The notes below the pieces were generated by a model. The model searched no databases and was not told the origin of the DNA. It was given only the letters and a program-made list of their open reading frames with translations. A program made the translations under genes and the position numbers. A stretch of DNA of 64,000 nucleotides from Amoebidium appalachense (taxonomy: Eukaryota; Ichthyosporea): NCBI GenBank assembly GCA_963693365.1, contig CAVNZM010000008.1:5208001-5272000 (forward strand), in the 5' to 3' direction. Shown here in pieces: positions 35,071-52,823 of this stretch. Every line of letters begins with the position of its first letter. The stretch's first letter is position 1.

Positions 35071-35927
35071 ATACCGTGACAAACACACGCACACAGGAGC
35101 ACGCCCACACAGACACGGGAGCACACCCACACAGGCACCGGCACAGCCGCGCGCACACACACGCACAAAAGAGGGAGCACACTCAATAGGTACCAACAAA
35201 TGGGCACATGTGCACACAGGCACCAACATAGGCATATCTAATCACACTCTTCAACACACGCACAAATACTCACCCATACAGGCATGCCAATACACTCCAG
35301 CACACGCCCACCTACAGACATGTATCAATACACACACAGACCTACATGCACCAATCGAGGCACACCTGCATGCACTCACCGATTTAGGCACAGTCACAGT
35401 CACAAATATATCCACTGGTACAGAGGCACATGTTCCCCATCCCCACGGCACTGCACGGGCACACACATGGGCACACAGACGGGCCATCTCACCAACAGCA
35501 CTCGCTTGCGGACACATATGTGCACATATACTTACCAGCCTAACACAGGCACGCCAGTGTGCACACACACACACACTTGGACTGCATAAGCACAGCCCAC
35601 ATCAAGGACACCCTAAGCAGGCACACTTGACATCGCACAAACACATATGCACAAACCTACATGCAGACACGCAACAGACATGCACCATCCATCCACCTAC
35701 CCACACACACACACTCATTGGGAGATCACCTACAAATTAACATACACACATGGGCATGCACGCGCGTGCGCGGACGTGCATACGCGCACACATATACACA
35801 CGTACCCACATATTCATACGCCAGTACACAGTTCTTCTCTTGCTCTATGGTCTACACTAACACACCGCACGTGGGACATGCTCACTTATATACACCATCT
35901 CCATGCCCCAAAACTCAGATACCCACA

Positions 35928-35982
<55 letters not shown>

Positions 35983-36765
35983 CCTCTCACCCTCCCCCCC
36001 CCACCACCCATGCACACACACAAAAACACACGCGCAAGCACACAATTCCCGCCCTCCCCCTCCTGCCCCCCTCCCCCCCCCATCCCTCCCTTCCTGTTGC
36101 ACCACCTCTGTCACCCCGTCGAATCTAACTGTGTGTGTCTGCAGGGGGAATCAAGTATGGGGCCATAGGCAGCACCACCATGCTCCTGGCCCACCAATTC
36201 GGTACGTGCTTGCCCCCTTGCCTGTACGTGCCTGTCTTCGTGCTTGTTACGTGCACCCCCATGTATCTCTTTGCCTGTCTGTACGGACAACCCCTGTCTG
36301 TGTACGTGTCTGTACACGTCGGTGCAGATCCCTTGCCTGTGTGCCTGCTTGTACCTGTGGTACACACGTAGACCATCGCTTGTGTGCCGGCCTGCCCACA
36401 TGTAACCTCTCCCTGTATGGCCATGCATAATCCCTGCCTGCAGTTATTTCCCCACAACTGGGCCTGACTGTGGGTGCACACAGTGCCATTTGTCAACCGA
36501 ATCACCCTCCCCGGCAAGGTCTTCCTGGTCACAGGTGCCTCCCTCCCCCTCCCCCCCCCCCCCCCCCCCCCCCCCACCACCACCACCACCACCACCCCCC
36601 CGGATGGGCTCTGCTTATTATGCATACTCTTTATGTATGGTTTGCATTCTGCATCGTGTTATCCGCTGTTCTTGTGTACTTCGTACTTTATGACGCATTC
36701 AACCCCCCCCCCCCCCCCCCCTCCCTCCCCCCCTCCCCACGCCCACACACACAAGCAAAACATAC

Positions 36766-36796
<31 letters not shown>

Positions 36797-36839
36797 AAAA
36801 AAAAAAAAAGGGGAGAGGGGGGGAGAGGGGGAGAGGGGG

Positions 36840-36873
<34 letters not shown>

Positions 36874-37009
36874 CTCTATTACCAACATGCGTACAGACAC
36901 TGGTGTATAGGTGGGCCTGCTTCCTCCGTCAGATTAATGCTCTTTCCACTTGCTTGTTGCCTGTGTGATTGCGAGGAATGGTTGGTGTTCCCGTGTCTGT
37001 ACCGGGTGT

Positions 37010-37045
<36 letters not shown>

Positions 37046-37338
37046 CCCCCCTCTCTCTCTCTCTCTCTATAAATATGTGCCAGTGTTTGTTGTATGTTTT
37101 TGTGTGTCCCTTCCTGTGTGTGAGCATGTGTGGTTGTGTGTTTGCCACTTAGTATTCGTGCGTGGTGTTACTGTGTGTACGTGTGATTCGAATTTGTGTG
37201 CATGTCCGTTAGTATTGCAGTGTGAGCAGTATTTGCTCATGTTTGTGCCTGTGCTGTCACGTACTAGCAAATGTCAGACAAAAATTGTCTGTGTACACAT
37301 GTGTGGTTGGCCCGTGCTGATAGTTGGCCCGTGCTGAT

Positions 37339-37388
<50 letters not shown>

Positions 37389-37476
37389 AGCGTTCACGAT
37401 CACGGGGGCAATGGTCTACGCAGAGGAGGCCCTCTTCGATTACCACGAGAAGAACCCCCCAAGGAGACACCAATAG
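34855..37476 (+). CDS. Small Rcf2-like mitochondrial membrane protein (4 exons)
   Basis: Exons: 34855-34924, 36145-36201, 36484-36534 and 37391-37476; 87 aa. The protein starts [20 protein letters not shown], then [18 protein letters not shown] (Gly-rich hydrophobic segment 1), a short basic loop, [20 protein letters not shown] (segment 2) and a polar tail [10 protein letters not shown]. The layout of TxEE start, small-residue-rich helix, second helix ending AEEA matches the N-terminal module of fungal Rcf2 and relatives, which associate with cytochrome oxidase supercomplexes in the inner membrane. Assignment is by eye from short motifs. The last acceptor uses a T-run of about 45 nt. Exon 3 has an alternative upstream AG (36436) that would break the frame. 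Confidence 0.7.
36602..36703 (+). repeat. 5'-truncated short repeat with poly-C end, copy C
   Basis: In element orientation on the plus strand: GGATGGGCTCTGCTTATTAT through GTACTTTATGACGCATTCAA, then poly-C. About 54 bp of the 5' part present in copies A and B is missing. It lies in the intron between exons 3 and 4 of the Rcf2-like gene. Confidence 0.75.
37342..37386. repeat. T-run serving as a polypyrimidine tract
   Basis: About 45 consecutive T residues end at GCAG, the acceptor of the last exon of the Rcf2-like gene. Directly before it, GTTGGCCCGTGCTGATAG is present twice in tandem (37308-37341). Confidence 0.85.
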
Positions 37477-38165
37477 CCCACACACGGACTGATACATAAA
37501 CACACACACACAGACACACGTACAACATATAGACACACACACACACACGTACGTGTATGTATGTGGACACAGACACATATGCACATGCACACACGCAGAC
37601 ATGTACGTGTTCATAGATACACAGACATGTACGTGTCCATGTGCAAACACATACATAGGCGCACACATGTACATGTACGAGACACACACACCCACCCATG
37701 TACATATACACACACCCAACACGTGTCCATACAATCACACCTCTACACTTTGGGCCAGGGGCCCACGAACCAATATTGTGGCTGGGAGACAGGCCCTGGC
37801 CCGTTAAACGCGATGGTCCGGCCCGGTGACGTGGGCCGACCCGACCCGATTCGACTCGAGAGCAAATGGAGTGATGGCCGCGCCTGCGGCTATTATCTGC
37901 CCCCCCGGGGCTCTATCTACACACTATATGGCCGGGGCTATGCACACGGTGCCCCCAAAAGGCAGCCGGCTGCCTGTATGCCCAAATATGGAAGGTGGCT
38001 GGCCAGCAGCACCAATCAAAACGCAATGAAATGGCCCATGACGTCATCAAAACCTGTCTTGCTCAATCTATCTAGCCCACACACACACACACACAAAAAA
38101 AACAAGTAAAACAGCCCAGTTGAGGGTATAATTCCAAGCACACACCTAAAATAGTACACGGCCCC
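37477..38165. other. Intergenic spacer between convergent genes
   Basis: Lies between the 3' ends of the Rcf2-like gene (+) and the RING-SH2 gene (-). It begins with CA-rich imperfect repeats (37495-37735) and continues as GC-rich unique sequence. No gene seen. Confidence 0.5.
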
Positions 38166-44819
<6,654 letters not shown>

Positions 44820-46082
44820 GGATGTGAGAGAAGGCGGATGTAAGGATACGTAAGTGTGTGTGAGGTAGCCACGGTGTGTGTGTGTGTTTGTGTGTGTGTC
44901 GTGTGTGGGACGGGGTATGGGCAGGCAGGAAGGTGGGTGGGAGGGCAAGTGTGGGCGCGCGCGCGCGGATGTGTGTGTGTGTGTATTCTTGTGTCCACTT
45001 TTGTGTCCACTGTGTGAATATTATAACTGTGCACTGGTGCCTGTATGCACGAGTAACAATGTGTCTTTCTGGTGCAGAAGTGTTGTTTGCGTCTGGGTTT
45101 TTGGATGGGAGTGTGCTTGGGCGATTGGTTGACTTAGTGTGTGTTTGTGTGAGAGGGTGCGAGTGTGGGTGTGCGCGCGCGTGCACGTGCACGTGCGTGT
45201 GTGTGTAAACGGGGGGGGGGGGGGGGGGGGGGGATGCATGCGTAGAATGTAGGTACGTTTCCGTTTCTCCAAAGCCATTCTGCATGGTGGTGCCCACAAA
45301 ACTTGGTGATCGTTGCTAAAATAGCATGAGGCAGCCGTGTCGACAAGGAAAAACGAACACAGGAAAATCCGTTCTCAGTTAAGAGTGGGGCTGCTATAGA
45401 GTGGGAAACCAAGCAAACCAGATCCCAGGAAGAAGTAGGCATGTGTGTTGTGTCCATGCATGCCAAGGAGCACATCGGTAAGTGCTTTGCGTGTGAAGGT
45501 GTGCTCGTGTGTGCTGCCTGCTAACACACGGGCCGGACGTGTGTTTTAACTGTGGCATTGGTGTTATGTGTATATCCGTGTGCCTGCTTAGTTGCTGTGT
45601 GGCCGTGTGTTCTGCTTTCCGCATGTGCCTGTGTGTCTATGTTTATGTGTGTTCCTGCGCGGCTTGGTTACAAAATGTGCACTTGTGTCTTGGTTGCTGT
45701 GTTTGCCTGCCTGTCTTGGTTGCACAGGGCCCGTGTATCCCACATCGCTATGTGCGTGTGTGTGTGTGTGCCTCCGTTGTTATATGTACCCGGATATGGG
45801 TTTGTGGCTGTTGAGTGAGGGAAAAGCTATGCCACGCAAACATCAGTGGTGCTATCTTCTACTTACTCCTCAAGAGCCCTGCCCTGTGCTGTGGTGCTGG
45901 AAATCCCCGTACACCTCACTACCACATCCCGAAGTGGGCTTTTCAGCATCCACTTTCCCTGCCGCCACCCGCCCCGCCCACCCATCCGCACGCACGGACG
46001 CGCACACCACGCACACAAACACCCAAACACCCAAACAAGCACACGCACACACACACGCACACACGCACGCACGCACACATAC

Positions 46083-46199
46083 CCCGTTGCCCCATACCGC
46101 CATGGTGGTTCTCATTGGCTGCTGGCTGCGTGCCGGTGGGCCCCCGTGCGGCTGCGGCCGGCCAGGCACGGCCGTTGCATCGTTTGGCGCAGAGCGCAC
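46083..46199 (-). other. Candidate 5' exon of the RING-SH2 gene
   Basis: An open 39-codon segment, MRSAPNDATAVPG through AVWGNG, ends exactly at a good donor (GGG|gtatgt) in phase 0. An acceptor at 44799 (ccaacacag|GAC) preceded by a TGCTGAC branch-like word would join it in phase and give a 722-aa protein. With this model the RING-SH2 and WBP2-like genes would be divergent neighbours. There is no homology support. Confidence 0.35.
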
Positions 46200-46617
46200 T
46201 CACAGTCCCCACGCACTAATAACTGTGCGTGTACTAACGGGCACCCCTATGCACGCACACCCAAAATATAGCCAAGTTTCACTGAAAGACCCTTTGACTT
46301 GCAAACGGCTGCTTGTTTGTGCCTGTTCAAACTTTCCCATGCGTAGGTTTGGCTAGAAATCCCAAACATTCCCTTTTTGCTGTATAACTTTCTCTGAGCT
46401 TCTTACAGCTTCCTGAACTCGGAGCTCGATTTGTGATTGCTAAAGGGAAAAACGGAAAGCCGGCCAAACAATTCCTCACCATTTGTCCCCTTATACCTTA
46501 ACTTTCAGGGGTAACTAACTTTTGCTTTCAAAAAACTTTAAAACAGGTGCAGTCTAGATATCACAGATTGTCTCTAGAACCCCTTTTGGATCAGAAGAAA
46601 ACAAAATAAAAATAAAG

Positions 46618-46827
46618 TTTTACGTTTGTCATCTAAGCCTGATTTTTATGCCAGGCGATTGGCTCGAGTTCTAGATATGGAAATGTACCTGATAAATAAC
46701 TAATAAGGTACACTCGATTTCTACTTCTCTTTCTTTTCGTGAAAGTTTGTTCCACTTGACGTCTTGGAAGATAATGATCGAGCCAATCGCCTGGCCTAAA
46801 AATCAGGCTTAGATGACAAACGTAAAA
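46618..46827. mobile_element. Foldback / MITE-like element with about 49-bp inverted arms
   Basis: The left arm 46618-46666 starts TTTTACGTTTGTCATCTAAG and ends GGCGATTGGCTCG. The right arm 46779-46827 is its reverse complement with one visible mismatch. The loop is about 112 bp with no coding capacity. The hairpin ends about 125 bp before the WBP2-like ATG. No clear target duplication was found, so the superfamily is unknown. Confidence 0.75.
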
Positions 46828-46951
46828 AATCATGAAGGAGCGCCGCTGTCACGAAGTTTCATTTTCTTGTGCCACGTCTGGAAAGAACTTGGAAAGACAA
46901 AAAAAGAAAAAAGTTTAGAATCTTTAGGAACATTGGTTCTAGTTGTCAGCC

Positions 46952-48725
46952 ATGTCACGCAATGGGGCCGACATCAGCTCAGATGGAGGATTGGTGTTGC
47001 TGCCGGGCGAAACGTATGTTAGAAACTGTATGGGGGTTGCATCTCTGGCTGCGCTGTGCGAATTTAGCAGTTTTCTGAGTAGCTATCTCTCGGGCCCAGG
47101 TTCTACGTGCGTGCCTGAGCTGTTCAGCAGTTGTCTGTGTTGCTGAATATGCAACATCGTTCTTGCTTGGCTGTGTTGTATTTGGTGCAAGATCAAATCC
47201 TGCATGCACAGAGGGGATCGTCTGAATTCTTCTGTAGTCTGCTTCAGATTTTGTACAGACTGCAGCTATTCGAATTCCTGCGTGCTGGTGCCCTATGGCT
47301 GTGTGCACTCGATCTAATGGGTGGGGCAGGGTGATATATTCGGTGGGGGGCGTGCGCCTGCAGGCGTCAGAGGTGTGTTCGAAGGCTGTCGATGGCACCG
47401 TCTACGTTTCCCACCACAGGGTGTGTGCCTGCCTGCCTGCCTGTCCTTTCTTTTTCCTTTTTTTTGTTTTTTTTTTAGAAGCGGGGGGGCCTGTTGGGAG
47501 GGGTATGTGTGTGTTGGGGGGAAGAGGTGGAGGAGGGGGGGGGGAAGAGGGGGGGGGGGGGGGAGGGAGGGAGGGGGGGGGGGGGGAGGGGGAGGGAATG
47601 ACATCCTGAACCATATGGTTCTTAGCTGGTTCAGGCTGTACATGGGCTGAGGCAGGGCTGGGCATAGGTGGTGTTCAAGGCACACAAGCCCAAGGACCTC
47701 ATCACCTTTGTCATGCCGCTTATGTGTCTGCACGACCTGGACCTCAAGCAGCCCATGTTCGGCGCCAACGTCTTCACCGGCAAGTGCGACGCCCTGCCAG
47801 ACGGTGCGTAGGCAAGAGGGGGGGAGGGGCCGGAGGTGGTGAAGGGTTGGGTCTGTGTGGCCCAGCACCAATATGAAGCTGACAGAGAGGGCCAGGGGGT
47901 TACGAGGGCACGTCCGATTTCAAGCTGACGTTCACGGAGGGGGGTGCCATTGAGTTTGCCCAAGCCGTAAAGAAGGCCTACGCCCACAGGCAGCCTTTGC
48001 CGGCAAGCGGCCCGGCAATGCCCGCAGGTAGGACCAGGCAGAGAGATTTGCGTGCAGGGGGAGAAGGGGCGTGCGCGGGGGGGCAGGGGGGGGGGGGGGG
48101 GGGGCCTTTTGTTGTGATGTTTGCTGTGGGGCAGGAGTCGGGCAAGCAGGGCTGTGACGTAAAACAGAAAAATTACTGACGCTTGCTGCAGGCATACCAT
48201 TGTCGGCCGGCTTTGCCCCACCCAGCTACACCCCAGCCCCATACTCCATGGGCCCAGCTCCGGGCTCCTACCCGCCTCCTCAGTCGGGCCCCTACCCACC
48301 CCAGCAGCCCGGCACATATCCCCCGCCGCAACCAGGGTCCTACCCACCCCCCCAAGTGGGCTCCTACCCACCACCTCAACCGGGAGCCTACCCCCCACCA
48401 CAGGCAGGCGCCTACCCACCCCCTCAACCGGCCGCCTACCCACCACCCCAGTCGAGTCCCTATCCGCCCGGGCCAGGCTACGGTTACCCTGCGCCACCAC
48501 CCAGCTACGGACAGGCTTACGACCCCTTGGGCAGCTATCCACCCCCACCACCCGGCGAGCAGCCCCCCACGTATGCTGATGCAGACAGACTACGCCAGGC
48601 CCCTGCAGGTAGCGTAGCTCTTGGCCATGAGGGGGGCATGGGAGATGTAGGGTGTGTTTGTAGGTGCTAACTGAAAGGGCTGGGGAGGTGCAGATGCCAA
48701 GGCGCAGGAGGCCATGCGCAGCTGA
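46952..48725 (+). CDS. WBP2: WBP2-like GRAM-domain protein with PPxY motifs
   Basis: Supported exons: 46952-47013 (MSRNGADISSDGG...), 47364-47420 (KAVDGTVYVSHHR), 47668-47803 (VVFKAHKPKDLITFVMPLM, DLDLKQPMFGANVFTGK), 47896-48027 (GYEGTSDFKLTFTEGGAIEF), 48192-48608 and 48694-48725. The core matches the WBP2 GRAM-like domain, including KQPxFGAN and the LTFTxGGAIEF signature. The tail is a YPPPQ-type Pro/Tyr repeat with three PPxY WW-binding motifs (APPSY, PPPSY, PPTY), ending ADAKAQEAMRS. In animals WBP2 links WW proteins such as YAP, NEDD4 and PAX8 to transcription or ubiquitination. Exons 2-6 join in phase. Exon 1 to exon 2 does not, so a short exon of 3n+1 bases is missing between them, possibly near 47253-47307. 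Confidence 0.87.
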
Positions 48726-48852
48726 GGTTGGTGGACAGCACAACATGGTCAGCCGACCGTGTGGGTTTTATTTTTTATTTTTTTTTTATTTTTTTTTGGA
48801 GGGGGTGTGTGTTAATAGTTTTTGGAGCTCGAGGGGAGGTGTGTATTTGTGG

Positions 48853-48888
<36 letters not shown>

Positions 48889-49811
48889 GGGGGGGGGGGG
48901 GGAGATAAGGGGGGAAGGCACTCTGTACATACAACACACACGAATGTTAGCTGCCATGGCCCTCTTGGAATATTCTATTTTTCTTGTTGTCTGCGCAGGC
49001 TAGTAGGCCGTGGAGGCAGCCTGGCCAGACATTGTGTTCAGGCACACACCAGTGCACATACCCCAAGTTATCTTTAGCTATTAGTACCCAGAAATTAAGG
49101 AAATAAGATAGAATCAGCCACCGTAATCTAGAGTCTGGGTGCAACTTTCGGGGGATGCAGGTGCCGTCTTCTGCACCATCACCATACCCCGTGTGTTTTG
49201 CGGGTGGGGGAAGGTGTTCCCGTGTTACTCTCTTTATTTCCCATGTAGACACGATGAGGGAGCCCATGTATTCGAGTCCCTGGCAATTCGAAAACACATC
49301 AAGGCCTCCGATATACTAACTGTTAGTCAATAGGAGGCCTTGAAACACAATGCAAAAACAACTTCGCCCAGTACCACGGCCATCTAGAACACCGCCCAGT
49401 ACCACAGTGCGCCGTCTCAGCTCACTGGGCGAGAGCCAAACGAGAGTGGGCTTATCAGGGTGTGCCGACAGAGCCACCTGATAGTTACCATCTGGGAACC
49501 AATAAGTAAGCGCGATCTACGATCGATAATGCTATGCGCCAATCATAGCCCGCTCTCGCCTCACCAACGGTCGGTGTAGATCTCACTGACATCGGTGGCA
49601 GGTCATTGGCTGGCCGCAGCACGGGGGAAGATCCAAGCGAGCAGCCCAGGCCAGTCATCCGTCAGAGTTGCGCAGAGGGTCGTGAGGGAAAGGCAGTCAC
49701 GCGTGTATAAGTGCGTGCAAAAGTGTGACTGTTGCTTCACTAATACTGTTGCTACGTAGCAGAAGCAGTAGGTTAGTTCTCTGTTTTTTTTGTTTTTTGC
49801 CGCAAGCCAGC
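48726..49811. other. Spacer between WBP2-like and eIF4E-like genes
   Basis: Begins with A/T-rich 3' flanking sequence (TTTTATTTTTTATTT, 48767-48798), then poly-G (48855-48888). From about 49040 it is unique sequence with a TATA-like GTATAAG near 49705, about 105 bp before the eIF4E-like ATG. No gene seen. Confidence 0.45.
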
Positions 49812-51190
49812 ATGGACGCAGGCGCTGTGACCGTTCGGGCCTGCCCGCCCGAGCTAGTGTTGTGTCCTTCAGCTGAGGCTGCGACTTCCGCTGCCACGGA
49901 TCCTCTGCCTGCCATTAGTAGTGCAAGTTCGAGCGCGGCACCTAGCGACCGCCCTCGGCCCAGTAGGCAGGGCTCGGAGGGCAGCACGGTGTCGGAGGAT
50001 GATAGCGAGGGTGACTTCCAAGCGCGGCCTGCCATGAGTGCTTTTGAGCGCGAGCAGATTGATGCGCTGGTGGCGGCCGCCCAGGTGCACCACCAACACA
50101 GTGAGGACGTGAGGCTGCAGGGAGAGTGGTGCTTCTGGATTGACCGCAACGTTAAGAAGGTGTGTGTGCGTGCGTGCGTGTGTGTGCATGCGCGTGCGTG
50201 TGTACCTGCGTGTGCTTGTGTGCAGCTGTGTGGTGTGTGCTTGAAGGGGGGGGTGTAGGGACTGGTGTGGTGTGCTGGGGAAATGTCTCGGCCTTGCACC
50301 TTCTTTTGTTCAAATCTTTCGTCTGGCATGGTAGGCACATTCTGCTCACTTGTAGATTTGTGTGATAGTGATGCATTAAATCTCCTCCGTTCTTGTTACT
50401 TTCTAACCTGGTCCTATGATGCACGTGATGTTTGTGTTGGGGGGATCCTAATGCCGTTAGGTGGTAGAGTAGCTTAGGTAGACAAGTATAACACGAGGTG
50501 GTGATAATGTAGCTGGCATGGTACCCTCTTCATCCTCTTTTCATTCTGTCTACACTCCTGTGTGACTGTGTTCCCTTTCTGTTTGCTTCCTTTCACATCC
50601 ACCTGTGCCTACATGTGCTCAACTCGAGGTGTCTACCTGCAAATATCATGTTCTGTGCTTGCACGTGCTAACTGGTTACACTGCTTGCAGGGTGTGAGTG
50701 AGGGGTCTTTCCTGGACTCTCTGCACAATGTGGGCACGTTTGGCACCACCCACGGGTTCAGCGAGCTGCTACTGACCTATGCGGAGCAGCTGATCAACAT
50801 CACACAGCACAGCGACAAGTGCAACATACGGGTAGGTTTGCAGTATGATCTCACTTGGTTTTTCTCTTGGTTGGCCGTTTTCTGAAGATGTTGCTCTATT
50901 GTTGGTGCCTGTGAAACACGGGTTAGGGCGTTTCACATGGTCAGTGCACGGTGGATTTATCTGTATCATTTCAAGTCCCTCGAGTGGCCAGAGCCGCACA
51001 GTCATACTCTCTTTGGGGCTGCCAGGACTTGGGGGGGAAAGCCATCTGCAAACAGTAGTGGTTGCAGGAGGCAACGTTGTGGGGAGCTGCTGTGTCTCTT
51101 TCAGTGGCCAGTGCAACGTGAGCAGTGTAGATGACACCTGATCGTGAATTACATGATCATGTGGTCAAGACTGACGGCATTCACACACAC

Positions 51191-51238
<48 letters not shown>

Positions 51239-51589
51239 GCAATTTTGCAATCTCCCTGTCATTGACTCTTTCTGATCTTTTTTCCCAGCTGTTCCGCAAG
51301 GGCATATCGCCCACACGGGAGGACCCAGCCAACGTGCTTGGCGGGCAGTATGTTGTGTTCCTGCCCCGTGAGCGCACGGGGCTGCAGAAGCTGTGGCTGG
51401 ACTGCATGCTGGTGCTGCTGCACGAGAAGCTGCAGCTGAAGGGCACCGTCATAGGCCTGGTGCTGGGTCTTAAGCGGTACGTGCAGTGTTTTTTGTGTTT
51501 GGTGTGAGAGTGGGCCCTGTTGGGGGTGGGGAGGAAGGGGGGAGCGGGAAGGGAGGAATAGGGCAGGGAAGGGGAAGGTGTTTGTGTGT

Positions 51590-51622
<33 letters not shown>

Positions 51623-52780
51623 GTGTGGGTGTGTGTGTGTGTGTGGGAGGAGGAGGAGGAGGTGGAGGGAGAGGGAGAAGGGGCTGGAGCATGCATTGTT
51701 TTCTCAACTAGGCTGTGCTGTCGCACCTATTCCTGAGCAGACACAGCCTTTTATTTACTTCATTTATTCCTGCTGATAAGCATCAAAGGTGGGGAGAAAT
51801 CCCGCATGCTTTCCGAGTGATGTTGTACCTGCAGTTGCATTGTGTCTGTTTGTTTGTAGTTGCTGCTGATGTTGGTGCTCTTGTATGGTACATTTGGTGT
51901 GTGGTGCTGACTGCATGGTTGCACAGGCGGTCAGACACACTTGCCATCTGGACGGACCGTGGCTGCCACCCCACGGCCTATCAGCAACAGAGGGACCACA
52001 TTTGCGACACACTGGGTCTTAGCCGTGAGAGCAAGATCAAGTACAACAACCACAACCAGCAGCGCAGCAGAGCAAACAGCCGCACTGGCCCACCCACACC
52101 ACTGCCCCTGGTCTCCTCGGCTGGGCCTGCAAACCCACTTAACCCCCTGGCACAGGAGAGGTACGTGATGATTGTTATATTGGTTGATGTATGGGCTGGC
52201 TGGCGGACATTATGGTGTGTGTAACTAGGAGTATGGAAAGTGGAGCCCTGTCATATTAGACTTTCCTTGCGCAGCGTAGTCCTATTGTTGTAACGGGGTT
52301 TCTGGGCCTAAAACTGAAAAATTCCAAATTTTCTGTTGCACGCATACGACATATGACTAGATTTTAAATTTTGGGGGGATTCGACTGGTTGGCCTGTGCA
52401 CGTATCATAATGGATGCTAACTCTAGTTTTTTTTTTTTTCCAGGAAAATGCGCGCACGCGCGTGCTCTCAGCCAACAAAGCGCCCCCCTCCCACACTGGG
52501 CCTGCCTGAGAGCTCTTCATGGCAAGACCCGCCCACCAGCACCCGTCCAGGCCCCCCACCGAAACGGGGCCCCACCCTTGGGTTGTCTGAGAGTGCTTCA
52601 TGGCATGAGCCATCCACACACACACGGCCGGCCCCACCCCCGAAGAGGGGCCCTACGATGGGCCTTCCCGAGAGCTCATCTTGGCAGGAGGCATCGGTGT
52701 CGGCACGCATACCTACAAGGTATGCTCCGTGGTGTTTTACTGTTTGAAACGATCAGGAATTTGAGTGGTTGGTGCTGGGA

Positions 52781-52823
<43 letters not shown>

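Larger units (their letters stand above)
44820..46951. other. Spacer between RING-SH2 and WBP2-like genes
   Basis: GT- and CG-rich sequence (44860-45215), poly-G (45211-45233), unique sequence with a CA/CG run (46005-46080), the candidate 5' exon above, then AT-richer DNA containing a long inverted repeat (46618-46827). No other gene was supported. Confidence 0.45.

Noticed and set aside
48183-48617. His/Pro-rich second frame over the WBP2-like tail exon
   Set aside because: Out-of-phase shadow of the YPPPQ repeat exon, which joins in phase with the GRAM exons.
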